From assembly GCA_964395095.1 (NCBI GenBank), contig CAYMZZ010000015.1, positions 48,395 through 112,394 of the forward strand: 64,000 nucleotides of DNA. Direction: 5' to 3'. This document shows, in pieces, positions 8,012-16,658 of this stretch. Numbering within the stretch: the first letter of the stretch is position 1; the number at the start of each line of letters is the position of its first letter. The DNA is from CAYMZZ01 sp964395095 (lineage in GTDB: Bacteria > Bacteroidota > Bacteroidia > Chitinophagales > Chitinophagaceae). The notes below the pieces were generated by a model. It was not told where the DNA came from. It saw nothing but the letters and a program-made list of their open reading frames with translations, and ran no database searches. Made by a program: the position numbers and the translations under genes.

Positions 8012-8428
8012 TCAATTCAAATTTTCTGCAACAAAATTTCGGCTGTATTCCTTAATCATCTCGCGTACTTTGCGGAATTCGCCCATTACCACTTCTTCCG
8101 TTCCGGTTGCTTTGGCCGGGTCAGGGAAATTGTGGTGAAACTGTTGGGCTCGCGAAGGAAATACCGGGCAACGCTCTTTGGCATTGTCGCAAACCGTTAT
8201 TACATAATCAAAGTCGATACCGGTGTACTCGCTTACATTATTGGACGTATGCGTAGAGATATCAATACCATCTTCTGCCATGATGGCGATGGCGCGGGGG
8301 TTTACGCCATGGGTTTCCACCCCGGCGCTATACACTTCGGCGCGGTTGCCGGCAAAATGTTTCAGATAACCATCAGCTATCTGGCTACGGCAACTATTAC
8401 CGGTACAAAGCACTAAAATTTTCTTCAT
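8012..8428 (-). CDS. arsC: Arsenate reductase, thioredoxin-coupled type
   Basis: A 138-residue protein with the low-molecular-weight phosphatase fold. The P-loop is CTGNSCR (Cys8 to Arg14, CX5R), and the redox pair Cys80 and Cys87 keeps the 7-residue spacing of Staphylococcus ArsC Cys82/Cys89, so the triple-cysteine cascade is complete. HNFPDPA supplies the general acid Asp103. It reduces As(V) to As(III), which feeds the exporter and methylase encoded upstream. Last gene of the ars operon, 1 bp after the acr3 stop. Confidence 0.93.
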   Translation of the reverse strand: MKKILVLCTGNSCRSQIADGYLKHFAGNRAEVYSAGVETHGVNPRAIAIMAEDGIDISTHTSNNVSEYTGIDFDYVITVCDNAKERCPVFPSRAQQFHHNFPDPAKATGTEEVVMGEFRKVREMIKEYSRNFVAENLN

Positions 8429-8429
8429 A

Positions 8430-9515
8430 TCAGGATTTTATCAATGATGATTCAGGAGTATACCATTTGCGTCGAAACCAGAAGGCCAGGTTCACCAGGG
8501 CTATCAGGGCGGGCACTTCTACCAGGGGGCCCACCACCCCCGCAAATGCCTGGCCACTGTTGATGCCAAACACCCCAATGGCCACCGCTATAGCCAGCTC
8601 AAAATTATTCCCGGTTGCCGTAAACGACAAAGCCGTATTTCGAGAATAATCTGCGCCCAATCGCTTACCAAAATAAAAGCTCAAAATAAACATCAGGGCA
8701 AAATACAACACAAGGGGTAAGGCTATCCGCAATACATCGAAGGGAATCTGCAGGATAAGCTGACCTTTCAGGCTAAACATGACTATAATGGTGAATAGCA
8801 GGGCTAACAGGGTAATGGGTGAAATAAAGGGAATGAATTTTTGCTGAAACCAGTCTTCTCCCTTTAGCCGTATTAATGCAAAACGGCTGATAAAGCCGGC
8901 TGCAAAGGGAATACCGAGATAAATCATTACCGTCCTCGCAATTTCTGCGATGCTGATGTTCACTTCCAGACCCTTCAGTCCAAAATAAGGAGGCAATACG
9001 GTAATGAAAAGCCAGGCATACACGCTATAAAACAATACCTGGAAAATGCTGTTCAACGCGATCAGACCCGCTGCATATTCACGGTTACCATCCGCCAGTT
9101 CATTCCACACCACTACCATGGCTATGCAGCGGGCCAGCCCAATCAGTATCACGCCTATCATGTATTCCGGATGATCGCGCAGAAAAGTGATAGCCAGCAA
9201 AAACATGAGCACCGGCCCTATCACCCAGTTCAACAGCAGAGAGGCACCCAGCACCCGGGTATTCCTGAATACTTCTCCCATTTTTTCGTACCGCACTTTG
9301 GCCAACGGAGGATACATCATCAGTATCAGTCCAATGGCCAGGGGCAGATTGGTGGTACCGCTCGAAATGGAATCAATCCAATCTGGCGCCGAAGGCATAA
9401 AATACCCGATCGACACCCCCAGGGCCATGGCGAGGAAAATCCATAGCGTTAGATAACGGTCAATGAAGCTGAGCTTTTTTCTTTCCGCGGCCGGAAAACA
9501 GTTTTCGGCAGACAT
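8430..9515 (-). CDS. acr3: Arsenite efflux transporter, ACR3 family
   Basis: A 361-residue polytopic inner-membrane protein with about ten hydrophobic segments. It matches the ACR3 (bile-acid/arsenite) family: ILMMYPPLAKVRYE, LLNWVIGPVLMF, the conserved cysteine in IGLARCIAMVVVWNELADG (essential for arsenite transport in the family) and TGNNFELAIAVAIGVFG. It extrudes arsenite. It sits between arsM and arsC and shares their transcript. Confidence 0.95.
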   Translation of the reverse strand: MSAENCFPAAERKKLSFIDRYLTLWIFLAMALGVSIGYFMPSAPDWIDSISSGTTNLPLAIGLILMMYPPLAKVRYEKMGEVFRNTRVLGASLLLNWVIGPVLMFLLAITFLRDHPEYMIGVILIGLARCIAMVVVWNELADGNREYAAGLIALNSIFQVLFYSVYAWLFITVLPPYFGLKGLEVNISIAEIARTVMIYLGIPFAAGFISRFALIRLKGEDWFQQKFIPFISPITLLALLFTIIVMFSLKGQLILQIPFDVLRIALPLVLYFALMFILSFYFGKRLGADYSRNTALSFTATGNNFELAIAVAIGVFGINSGQAFAGVVGPLVEVPALIALVNLAFWFRRKWYTPESSLIKS

Positions 9516-9542
9516 AGTTGGTTTCGCGTTGTTACTGATTCA

Positions 9543-10388
9543 TTAATTGCAGCATCCCGGATCGCAGCAGGCTGTTTTGGCCTGGGGCTTTTCGGCATAT
9601 ACGGTGATACTGTAGATGCCGGTATTCCCATTGCGGAATGCCGCCAGTTCCTGTTCCGACAAATACTGGCGAAGAATATCATCAGGTACCAGGATCTTTT
9701 TCTCTTTTTGCACCTGGATGTTGGTAAAGCCATTGCTGCGGATCAGCTCCAGGTATACCTGTTTTTGTATGGCGCCGGATACACAGCCTGCATACATTTC
9801 CGCCGCTTCGCGGATGCCTGCGGGCAGTGCGCCTTCGAGCACAATATCGGAAATGCTGAAATGTCCACCCGGCTTCAATACACGGTAAATTTCCTTGATC
9901 ACTGCATCCTTATTGGGCACCAGGTTCAGTACGCAATTGCTCACTATCACATTGGCCGTATTATCATTAACCGGCATCTGCTCAATATCGCCCTGGCGAA
10001 ACTCCACATTGTGGAAACCCAGTTTCTCCGCATTGCTGCGGGCTTTGGCGATCATGGCAGGGGTAAAATCAATACCGATCACTTTTCCGGTTTCACCCGC
10101 TTCGGCCCGGGCGATAAAAGCATCGTTGCCGGCGCCGGAACCCAGGTCAATCACCACATCGCCCTTTTTGATTTTGGCGAATTGAGTGGGCAAGCCACAG
10201 CCCAGGCCCAGGTCAGCATCGGGTTGATAGCCTTTGAGACCGGCATAGTCATCGGTCATAATATTGTACACATCGGTACTGCAACCCCCGGCTCCACAGC
10301 AGGAAGCCGCGTTTTCTGCTTTGTCCTGTAAGGCAATTTCACCGTATTTCTGCTTTACCAGCTCTTTTAATTGTTCTTCGGTTTGCAT
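9543..10388 (-). CDS. arsM: Arsenite S-adenosylmethionine methyltransferase
   Basis: A 281-residue class I methyltransferase from the ATG at 10388 (MQTEEQLKELVKQKYGEIAL). Motif I is VIDLGSGAGND, preceded by LGLGCGLPTQFAKIKKGD, which is diagnostic of ArsM; further ones are FRQGDIEQMP and IVSNCVLNLVP. Cys pairs include SCCGAGGC near the N-terminus, a GCVSGA cysteine mid-protein and a Cys-rich tail (TACCDPGCCN), consistent with As(III) binding. It methylates arsenite to volatile or exported species. An ArsR-type palindrome lies directly upstream. Confidence 0.93.
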   Translation of the reverse strand: MQTEEQLKELVKQKYGEIALQDKAENAASCCGAGGCSTDVYNIMTDDYAGLKGYQPDADLGLGCGLPTQFAKIKKGDVVIDLGSGAGNDAFIARAEAGETGKVIGIDFTPAMIAKARSNAEKLGFHNVEFRQGDIEQMPVNDNTANVIVSNCVLNLVPNKDAVIKEIYRVLKPGGHFSISDIVLEGALPAGIREAAEMYAGCVSGAIQKQVYLELIRSNGFTNIQVQKEKKILVPDDILRQYLSEQELAAFRNGNTGIYSITVYAEKPQAKTACCDPGCCN

Positions 10389-10410
10389 AAAAATCAAATT
10401 TAATCGTTAT

Positions 10411-10426
10411 AACGCAATATTGCGAT
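10411..10426. promoter_or_regulatory. ArsR-type operator 1, between arsR and arsM
   Basis: A 16-bp near-palindrome (minus strand ATCGCAATATTGCGTT) in the 56-bp gap between arsR and arsM. Fourteen of its 16 bases equal the site upstream of arsR. Assignment to ArsR is inferred from position and repetition. Confidence 0.7.
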
Positions 10427-10444
10427 GAATATAGAGAAAAAATT

Positions 10445-10774
10445 TTAGCAGCAGCCCTCCGGGTCTTTATAGCTCTGGAAAAACTGCTCAAATGCCTGGT
10501 TGAATTCCTTCCATGCCTTGGGATCGATGCAATAGCAAACGCTGGTACCATCGATGCTGCCCTTGATCAACCCGGCCGATTTGAGCTCTTTCAGGTGCTG
10601 GCTGATAGTGGCCTGTGCCAGGCCCAGTTCCTCTACCAGGTCGCCATTAATGCAGGCATTCATCTTGATCAGGTGCTGAATAATGGCGATACGGGCCGGG
10701 TGAGCCAGTGCCTTCATCATAGACGCCAGCTTATTTTGCCGGCTGCTGAATATTTCTGATTTCGTAATTCCCAT
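10445..10774 (-). CDS. arsR: ArsR-family metalloregulator
   Basis: A 109-residue winged-helix repressor: MMKALAHPARIAIIQHL (helices 1-2), recognition helix in LAQATISQHLKEL and wing GLIKGSIDGTSVCYCID. The classic ELCVCDL metal motif is absent; Cys41, Cys80, Cys82 and a C-terminal Cys108-Cys109 pair are candidate As(III) ligands, as in variant ArsR types. It should repress its own gene and arsM-acr3-arsC until arsenite binds; operators lie on both sides of the gene. Confidence 0.92.
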   Translation of the reverse strand: MGITKSEIFSSRQNKLASMMKALAHPARIAIIQHLIKMNACINGDLVEELGLAQATISQHLKELKSAGLIKGSIDGTSVCYCIDPKAWKEFNQAFEQFFQSYKDPEGCC

Positions 10775-10778
10775 ATCA

Positions 10779-10794
10779 ATCGCAATATTACGAT
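10779..10794. promoter_or_regulatory. ArsR-type operator 2, upstream of arsR
   Basis: The 16-bp palindrome ATCGCAATATTACGAT lies 4 bp upstream of the arsR start codon, with one mismatch between the arms. It repeats operator 1 and is well placed for autoregulation. Confidence 0.72.
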
Positions 10795-10835
10795 AAATAA
10801 ATCGGAGCCGCCAAATTTATTTTCAGATTTTTTTT

Positions 10836-11411
10836 CTACACCCTTAGCCGCCCCCTGAATCCTCGGACGCCGTAGTAGGAATCCGCACCATTATGATAGA
10901 GAAAGACGGTATCGTAGCGGCGGTCACCAAAAAGGGCGCCTCCGAGCTTGCGGATACGATCCGGCGTAAGCAGCCAACTGCTGGTCTTGGTATCGAAATC
11001 CCCCTGCTCCTGCAATGCCCGGTATTGCGCTTCGTCGAGCATCTCGATCCCCATTTCTGCCGCCAAATCCATCGCGCTATTGGCCGGCTTATGTTCCTTA
11101 CGCGCGTTCAGGGCCGCACGGTCGTAACAAAGCGAGCGCCTGCCGGATGGGCTCTGCGCGGAACAGTCGCAAAAAATATACTCGCCGCTCTTCTTGTCGA
11201 ATGCAACAATATCCGGCTCTCCACCCGTGTCTTCCATTTGCTGCAGCGACCAGAGTTTTGCCGGCCTGGCCTCCAGCCTTACCTGCACATCCGCCCACTT
11301 TATTCCTTTATGGCGTTGCATGTTTTTCTCAAAACGTGTTTGCAGCACCTGGAGCAAGGCTGTGGTTTCCTGTGGCGATAAACGGGGGGTGGAGGATTTT
11401 TTGGTGGCCAT
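10836..11411 (-). CDS. DUF4256 family protein
   Basis: A 191-residue soluble protein matching DUF4256: LLQVLQTRFEKNMQRHKGI, WSLQQMEDTGGEPDIVAFD, FCDCSAQSPSGRRSLCYDR and the C-terminal DTVFLYHNGADSYYGVRGFRG. The family is widespread and uncharacterised; no catalytic motif can be named. It is read in the same direction as arsR but is upstream of its promoter, so it is a separate unit. A GTTTAAGG word array (11428-11452) lies just before its start. Confidence 0.85.
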   Translation of the reverse strand: MATKKSSTPRLSPQETTALLQVLQTRFEKNMQRHKGIKWADVQVRLEARPAKLWSLQQMEDTGGEPDIVAFDKKSGEYIFCDCSAQSPSGRRSLCYDRAALNARKEHKPANSAMDLAAEMGIEMLDEAQYRALQEQGDFDTKTSSWLLTPDRIRKLGGALFGDRRYDTVFLYHNGADSYYGVRGFRGRLRV

Positions 11412-11844
11412 CCGGAGAGAGGTTGAGGGTTTAAGGTTTAAAGTTTAAGGAGAAACTGAATGTTACATTCCCAGCAACAAAGTAAAATATTGTTGTCAAC
11501 TTCGGCAAAAAAGAAAAGATTTCTGTGCTGATAAAATGGCGACAACTTCTTCCCGTTTCAGGTTTGCATACGCGTACATGCAACTTACCGCAACCTTTTT
11601 GTCGGCGCGCAGCGCGCCGACAAAAAGCGCACCGAATTCGCGACGTGCGCGACGATCACATTAGTACAGTTTTATGCAAAGAAATCTGCGGGAAAACTCT
11701 CCTGAACTCTATACTTGTTTAAAGTGCAGAAGCATTTCCCGCAGATTTTCGCAGATTTTTCCCGCAGATTGGCGCAGAATTTTTATACCTGAAATATGCC
11801 ATCCCTCACTTACAACTTACTACTTACAACTTACTACTTACTAC
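11412..11844. repeat. Gene-free spacer with a GC-rich hairpin and CGCAGATT repeats
   Basis: No gene is believed here. 11596-11610 and 11612-11626 are perfect 15-bp inverted arms (TTTTTGTCGGCGCGC and its complement) around one A. 11682-11695 (AAATCTGCGGGAAA) is the inverse of 11735-11748, and 11737-11780 iterates CGCAGATTTT. 11808-11850 repeats the CTTACAACTTACTA array found at nusA. Confidence 0.75.
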
Positions 11845-12357
11845 TCACTTGAATTCCCCTTTCTCATTCACTTTCACCCGCAGATGCTTATTGTTGTTTT
11901 CCAAAACAAGCTTATACAGTTTTTCCGCGCCACTACCATCTTCATAGCTTACGAGGTACACGTCTTTGGTAATGGCCCAGCCCGGATATTTCTGTGCCAC
12001 AGCCTTACTCACTACTGTTGGAAGGGCTATATTTTTGAATCGCTCTGCGGTGCGCAGCAGTTTACCATCCTGGTCATATACCGCCAGCACATAACCCTCG
12101 GGCAGGTAGAAGGTAACGGAATAGGTTTCATAATCGTCCTGGTACATTTCCGAATTCTTCACATCATAAGCGGCGGCCTGGCGCTCCAGCAACTTCACCG
12201 GCTGTGCCAGGTCTTTGTTATCTACGGCTTTGATGTACTTGTAATTGGTGGCCGTTACCCGTACTTCGGGCAGAGTCTTTTCGTCCTGTGCGCCCGAGGA
12301 AACAGACAGTCCCAGCAAACTGAGCATAAGCACAGGGAAAGTGATCTTCCTTTTCAT
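11845..12357 (-). CDS. Secreted PepSY-like protein
   Basis: A 170-residue exported protein from the ATG at 12357 (MKRKITFPVLMLSLLGLSVS, cleavage near SGAQ); MSI three codons earlier is an alternative start. After a linker there is a repeat of the kind LPEVRVTATNYKYIKAV and LPTVVSKAVAQKYPGWAITKDVYLVSYEDGSGAEKLYKLVLENNNKHLRVKVNEKGEF; the latter fits the PepSY-like/BLIP-like fold of periplasmic Bacteroidota proteins. Function is unknown. Confidence 0.65.
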   Translation of the reverse strand: MKRKITFPVLMLSLLGLSVSSGAQDEKTLPEVRVTATNYKYIKAVDNKDLAQPVKLLERQAAAYDVKNSEMYQDDYETYSVTFYLPEGYVLAVYDQDGKLLRTAERFKNIALPTVVSKAVAQKYPGWAITKDVYLVSYEDGSGAEKLYKLVLENNNKHLRVKVNEKGEFK

Positions 12358-12482
12358 GATTGACATTTTTGTTGATGAAGAATGATCGGATCCATCGGAT
12401 CCAATACTCACCAACTGTATAATCATGAAGGGGTGGGTTCGCAATGAGTGCCATCAGGGGCGCCGGTGACTTTGATCAAAGC

Positions 12483-13076
12483 TCAGGACTTTTTCAGCAG
12501 ATTAATAAACAGCTCGAAACCCGCGCGGGGAGGGATACTGTTGTAACAAGGGTCCATTTTATGTATATGAAAATGAGGCGAAAACAGGGTCAGGTATTCC
12601 TGCTTATGGCCACCAAAGGGTGGGCCGGCGGCTTCAAAATCGCGATCGAATAAAAGTCCCATTAATCGGCCACCCTCTTTGAGCAGTGAAGCAGCCTTGC
12701 GCACATATGCCGACCGAAGCGAGGGGTTGAGCGCGCAAAAAAATGTTTGTTCAATGATCAGATCATAAGCCTCCGAATGCTGAAAGAAATCACCACATAC
12801 CAGTTTCACTTCCGGTGTTGCGCCAAATCGTTCCCTAAGCCTGCTTACCGCCTGTTCCGAAATATCGAGCAATACAATATGCTGAAAGCCCATCGCCACC
12901 AGGCTTATCGCTTCATAAGCATTGCCACAGCCGGGAATTAAAATGGCCGCATTCTTATCCGGATAGTCCTCCATATATTTTACAATAGCGGGCGATGCAT
13001 ACCCGATATCCCAACCCGTTTCAGCGTTGGCCCAACGGCTATCCCAATAATTTTTATCGAGGAAGGAATTTTCCAT
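12483..13076 (-). CDS. SAM-dependent methyltransferase, thiopurine-methyltransferase (TPMT) family
   Basis: A 197-residue class I methyltransferase. YWDSRWANAETGWDIGYASP at the N-terminus and the SAM loop LIPGCGNAYEA (about residues 46-56), then LLDISEQAV, GDFFQHSEAYDLIIEQTFFCALNP and GPPFGGHKQEY, are typical of the TPMT family, which methylates S or Se atoms and also thiocyanate or iodide in some bacteria. The acceptor substrate cannot be told from sequence. It is a lone gene. Confidence 0.85.
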   Translation of the reverse strand: MENSFLDKNYWDSRWANAETGWDIGYASPAIVKYMEDYPDKNAAILIPGCGNAYEAISLVAMGFQHIVLLDISEQAVSRLRERFGATPEVKLVCGDFFQHSEAYDLIIEQTFFCALNPSLRSAYVRKAASLLKEGGRLMGLLFDRDFEAAGPPFGGHKQEYLTLFSPHFHIHKMDPCYNSIPPRAGFELFINLLKKS

Positions 13077-13184
13077 ATTCGGTTAGCTTCTGAATCAGGC
13101 TGCCATGGGCAGTATTGTCAGATCATTTGCCCGTTCTTATTAGCGGCAAAAACCCTGCCTGGCGATCCTGTTTATTTTTGAAAT

Positions 13185-13505
13185 TTAGGGGAAAAGAACG
13201 AATACCCCCTCATCATTCCACTCCACTTTCCAGTGGCGGAGGTAATAGCCTTCGCCGGAAACATTGATGCCCGTGCGGGGATCGAAGCGATAGCGGTGAA
13301 GGGGACAAACTATCTTGCCCTCTGCATCCATGCTGGCATCGGCCAGGCAGGCTCCCGCGTGTGGACAGGTATACGCAAAGGCGAAAAATGCATTCTGCCG
13401 GCGGCCCACGCAAATCTTCTTACCCTCCACCGACACCACAGCGATGTCGTTAGCAGCAAACGGTAATTCGTTGGGATGCTCTGCTATTTTTACCTGGCTA
13501 CTCAC
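13185..13505 (-). CDS. Rieske [2Fe-2S] ferredoxin-like protein
   Basis: A 106-residue soluble Rieske domain. The cluster ligands are Cys47 and His49 in TCPHAGACLADA and Cys67 and His70 in VCPLHRYRFD, with the usual second-loop glycine turn DPRTG after it. There is no membrane helix and no oxygenase catalytic domain, so it should act as a small electron carrier for an unidentified partner. The downstream hflX gene starts on its own promoter. Confidence 0.9.
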   Translation of the reverse strand: MSSQVKIAEHPNELPFAANDIAVVSVEGKKICVGRRQNAFFAFAYTCPHAGACLADASMDAEGKIVCPLHRYRFDPRTGINVSGEGYYLRHWKVEWNDEGVFVLFP

Positions 13506-13533
13506 GATTTAAAGAGGTGCTGAAACACGCCAA

Positions 13534-14724
13534 TTAATAAAGAAAATCAGTTTTGTAAGGATAGCGGATCCGGTAAAGCTCCCTTACTTTATCAAGTATG
13601 GATTTACGAAGCCCATCAATATTCCTCCGTTCCAGGGCGGAGATAAAAATGGCATTACCATCCGTTTCCCGCTCCCAGCGTTCACGCAAATCGGCCAGTA
13701 TTTCCTGTTTGGTACCGTCTTCGAGCCAGGGATCGAAAGTGTTTTTTTCGTACAGGTCCATTTTATTAAAAATGGTAACGATGGGCTTTTCAAATGCGCC
13801 AATTTCCTGCAGGGTCTTATTCACCACGCCGATCTGATCCTCATAAGCCGGATGCGAAATATCCACCACATGCAGCAGAATATCCGCTTCGCGCACTTCA
13901 TCGAGCGTGCTCTTGAAACTTTCCACCAGGTGGTGTGGCAGTTTACGGATGAACCCTACCGTATCGCTCAGCAGGAAGGGGGTGTTCTCAAAAACAACCT
14001 TTCGTGTAGTGGTATCGAGTGTGGCAAAAAGTTTATTTTCGGCAAATACCTGGCTCTTGCTCAGCAGGGTCATCAGCGTGCTCTTGCCTACATTGGTATA
14101 ACCTACCAAAGCCACGCGAATAAATTCGCCCCGATCCTTGCGTTGTGTTTGCGATTGCTTGTCAATTTCCGATAGCTTCTTGCGCAGCAGGCTGATCTTG
14201 TCGCGGACGATACGGCGGTCGGTTTCAATTTCCGTTTCACCGGGACCGCGGGTACCAATACCACCACCGAGGCGTTCAAGGTGTTTCCACATACCACGGA
14301 GTCGTGGCAGTATATACTGGTATTGCGCCAGCTCTACCTGCGCTCTGGCCTGTGCGGTCTTGGCGCGACGTGCGAAAATATCAAGGATCAGGTCTGACCG
14401 ATCAATGGTCTTTACATTCAATACCTTTTCGATATTGTTGATCTGCGCACCGGAAAGCTCATCATCAAATATGGCTACCCGAATATCTTTCCCTTCAATA
14501 TACTGACGGATTTCTTCCAGCTTGCCCTTTCCAACAAAAGTGCGGCTATCGGGATGCGAGAGCTTTTGGGTAAATCGTTTCACGGTTATGGCGCCGGCGG
14601 TCTCCGCCAGAAATGATAACTCATCCAGGTATTCATGCACCTGTGGCTCTGTCTGATCCTTATGCACCAGGCCCACCAGTACGGCGCGTTCTTCTTCACG
14701 AATTCGTTTTTTGTTCTCGAGCAA
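13534..14724 (-). CDS. hflX: Ribosome-associated GTPase HflX
   Basis: A 396-residue GTPase that splits or rescues stalled 70S ribosomes under stress. The N-terminal HflX domain (about 15-110, with SRTFVGKGKLEEI) is followed by a helical linker with the glycine-rich GGGIGTRGPGETE (153-165), then the G domain: G1 GYTNVGKS (208-215), G3 DTVG (254-257) and G4 NKMD (320-323). Length and order are normal for the family. The upstream spacer (14730-14800) holds a TTTTAAGTTCTAAG word array. Confidence 0.96.
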   Translation of the reverse strand: MLENKKRIREEERAVLVGLVHKDQTEPQVHEYLDELSFLAETAGAITVKRFTQKLSHPDSRTFVGKGKLEEIRQYIEGKDIRVAIFDDELSGAQINNIEKVLNVKTIDRSDLILDIFARRAKTAQARAQVELAQYQYILPRLRGMWKHLERLGGGIGTRGPGETEIETDRRIVRDKISLLRKKLSEIDKQSQTQRKDRGEFIRVALVGYTNVGKSTLMTLLSKSQVFAENKLFATLDTTTRKVVFENTPFLLSDTVGFIRKLPHHLVESFKSTLDEVREADILLHVVDISHPAYEDQIGVVNKTLQEIGAFEKPIVTIFNKMDLYEKNTFDPWLEDGTKQEILADLRERWERETDGNAIFISALERRNIDGLRKSILDKVRELYRIRYPYKTDFLY

Positions 14725-14729
14725 GGGAG

Positions 14730-14955
14730 GGAGTTGAGAGTTTTAAGTTTTAAGTTCTAAGTTCTAAGTTAGACGTTTTTAGTTTTAGGTTTTGAGTTTG
14801 GGGGGAGTTTAAGCTGAGAAAATAATTATGGAAGGGGTGCCCATGTCTAAGTTGCGTCAAACTCACAATTCGCGCCTTACCATTTGCCCTTCCAGGCGTG
14901 GTATGCGCTTCACTTACCCTAACTTATAACTTAGAACTTACAACTCAGAACTTCC
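14730..14955. repeat. AAGTTCTAAGTT / AACTTAGAACTT word arrays
   Basis: Two arrays flank this 232-bp spacer: GTTTTAAGTTCTAAG words at about 14738-14800 beside the hflX start, and ACTTATAACTTAGAACTT words at 14920-14955 that end at the stop codon of the barrel gene. They are roughly inverse to one another. Confidence 0.6.
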
Positions 14956-14956
14956 C

Positions 14957-15685
14957 TCACAGTCCACTCAACGTTAGCCCGATCGAAAACGGTCTTATTT
15001 CCGCGGCTACGCCTTCTTTGAAAAGAGAAGTGATCTGGTAACTGCCAAAGAGGGAAAAATGGCCAAAGCCTACACGGCCGGTGGCCACCAGGCGGGTAGT
15101 ATTAAAATAGCTTTTCTGGTATTCCTTCACCAGATAATCATTCAATGCCTGGCCATTCTTGTTCTGCAGGGTTTTATTGCGGGTATAGGCTTTCAGCATG
15201 GTTCCCACGCGCAGGCCTATGGCAAACTTGAAGCTCTTATCGCTATTAAGCGGTTTGGCCGTATAGCGGAATTCGATTGGCGCTTCCAGGTACACGGTGG
15301 CCAGTTTTGTTTTTTTGAAATGATTGGTATCCGATTGATCGCGGAACTGAAGCGTATTGGTGGTTTCGCGGATACCTACATAAGTCTTGTCGAACTGGAT
15401 ATGATCGGATGAAATGCCGGGACCCAGGCCAATGCTCAACTTGGGATTTGTTTTGAAAGGGAAGTCGAACATAAAATATACATTGAACGACTTTGAAAAA
15501 CCGCCGGTATTGATGGAATCGGGAGCGCCTGCCCAGCCAGCATAACCCAACTGCAACATGAAATGGTCGTTGGCACGTCCCTGTAAATTAATGGTAGGTT
15601 TTTTACGGGGTACATTGGTACTGTCTTGAGCCATCAAACCCTGCATCATCAATACAGCTACAGCCAGAAAAGCGATTTTCTTCAT
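14957..15685 (-). CDS. Outer-membrane beta-barrel protein, hypothetical
   Basis: A 242-residue protein from the ATG at 15685, chosen for its signal peptide (MKKIAFLAVAVLMMQGLMAQ). The body alternates beta strands typical of porin-like small barrels: FMLQLGYAGWAGAP, FNVYFMFDFPF, LSIGLGPGISSDHI, FAIGLRVGTMLKAY and a final IRPFSIGLTLSGL. It resembles the PorT/outer-membrane beta-barrel superfamily in pattern. No ligand or partner is evident. Confidence 0.6.
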   Translation of the reverse strand: MKKIAFLAVAVLMMQGLMAQDSTNVPRKKPTINLQGRANDHFMLQLGYAGWAGAPDSINTGGFSKSFNVYFMFDFPFKTNPKLSIGLGPGISSDHIQFDKTYVGIRETTNTLQFRDQSDTNHFKKTKLATVYLEAPIEFRYTAKPLNSDKSFKFAIGLRVGTMLKAYTRNKTLQNKNGQALNDYLVKEYQKSYFNTTRLVATGRVGFGHFSLFGSYQITSLFKEGVAAEIRPFSIGLTLSGL

Positions 15686-15850
15686 AAACAAATTAAATGT
15701 CGACAAATGTATTGGCCTCCCGGTTAACAAAAGGTTAAAGGATAAACCGTTGAGAATCCGACTCCACTATGTTCCGGGCCAGCAAAAGTAGGGCTTATTT
15801 GGGCAAATAGGATACCTGCAGCAACTAAATCGTATTTCAAAATAAATTTA

Positions 15851-15880
15851 TTGTTTATCAATAAATATTTATTACTTTTG
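15851..15880 (+). promoter_or_regulatory. Bacteroidota-type promoter for the DUF2975 gene
   Basis: TTG at 15851-15853 and TACTTTTG at 15873-15880 fit the Bacteroidota -33 TTG and -7 TAnnTTTG elements with a 19-bp spacer. The -33 part overlaps an inverted repeat TTTATTG (15847-15853) / CAATAAA (15859-15865), a possible operator for the XRE regulator downstream. Confidence 0.6.
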
Positions 15881-15897
15881 GTAAAAATATATCACTC

Positions 15898-16434
15898 ATG
15901 ACCGCAAAGAATGATTTTATTTACCAGGCGCTTCGTGTGGTTACCTGGGTAATTTTTATTGCGCTTTGTATTGAAGCAGGCGCCCTGCTTTTCAACTTTA
16001 TTTATAGCGTTTTCAAGCCGGTAGCTACTGAAAACCTGTACAAGGGCCTCGATCTGTCGGAGCTCTATCAGCAAAGTGTTACGCTTTATATCCTCCTGTT
16101 CAGTTTTGTTATCGCGCTGGCATTGTTAAAGGCTTATGTGTTTTACCTGCTGATCCGTTTATTTCAGCGCCTCAACCTGGTGAAACCCTTTAGTGAAGTG
16201 GTGGCCGATTACCTGGCAAGGATCGGCTATTATACTTTTTCCCTGGGCATAATCGGATGGATCGCCAGCCGCTATTGCACGCATTTGGCCAAAAGGGACT
16301 ATGCATCGGAGCCATTGCAAACGTATTGGAGCGAAAGCGCCGCCTTCCTGATGATGGCCGCGGTGCTCTTTGTGATCGCACAGATTTTTCGCAAGGGAAT
16401 TGAATTGCAAAACGAAAACGAATACACCATATAG
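15898..16434 (+). CDS. DUF2975 membrane protein
   Basis: A 178-residue inner-membrane protein with four hydrophobic segments (about 15-37, 60-88, 108-125 and 145-165). The TM spacing and the RLFQRLNLVKPFSEVVADYLARIGYY segment match DUF2975. Proteins of this family are nearly always followed by a short YozG-like HTH gene, as here, 2 bp downstream. Function is unknown. Confidence 0.8.
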   Translation: MTAKNDFIYQALRVVTWVIFIALCIEAGALLFNFIYSVFKPVATENLYKGLDLSELYQQSVTLYILLFSFVIALALLKAYVFYLLIRLFQRLNLVKPFSEVVADYLARIGYYTFSLGIIGWIASRYCTHLAKRDYASEPLQTYWSESAAFLMMAAVLFVIAQIFRKGIELQNENEYTI

Positions 16435-16436
16435 CC

Positions 16437-16658
16437 ATGCCAATAATCGTAAACCTCGATGTGATGATGGCCAAACGGAAAATCTCGCTCAACGAGCTTT
16501 CAGAAAAAGTAGGCCTCACGCTTTCCAATCTTTCCATTCTCAAAACCGGCAAAGCCAAAGCCATCCGTTTCAGCACGCTGGAAGCCATCTGCCAGGCACT
16601 CAACTGTCAGCCGGGCGATATATTGGAATATGTACAGGAGAATGAGAAACGAGGATGA
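16437..16658 (+). CDS. YozG-like XRE-family HTH regulator
   Basis: A 73-residue single-domain XRE repressor: VMMAKRKISLNELSEKVGLTLSNLSILKTGKAKAIRFSTLEAICQALNCQPGDILEY. The recognition helix is in LTLSNLSILKTGK. It is cotranscribed with the DUF2975 protein; by analogy with this common gene pair it should regulate the pair. The TTTATTG inverted repeat upstream of the operon is a candidate site. Confidence 0.88.
   Translation: MPIIVNLDVMMAKRKISLNELSEKVGLTLSNLSILKTGKAKAIRFSTLEAICQALNCQPGDILEYVQENEKRG

Noticed and set aside
11525..12363. Plus-strand frames in the hairpin spacer and opposite the PepSY-like gene
   Set aside because: Low-complexity translation with no domains; the minus-strand gene has a signal peptide and a coherent fold pattern.
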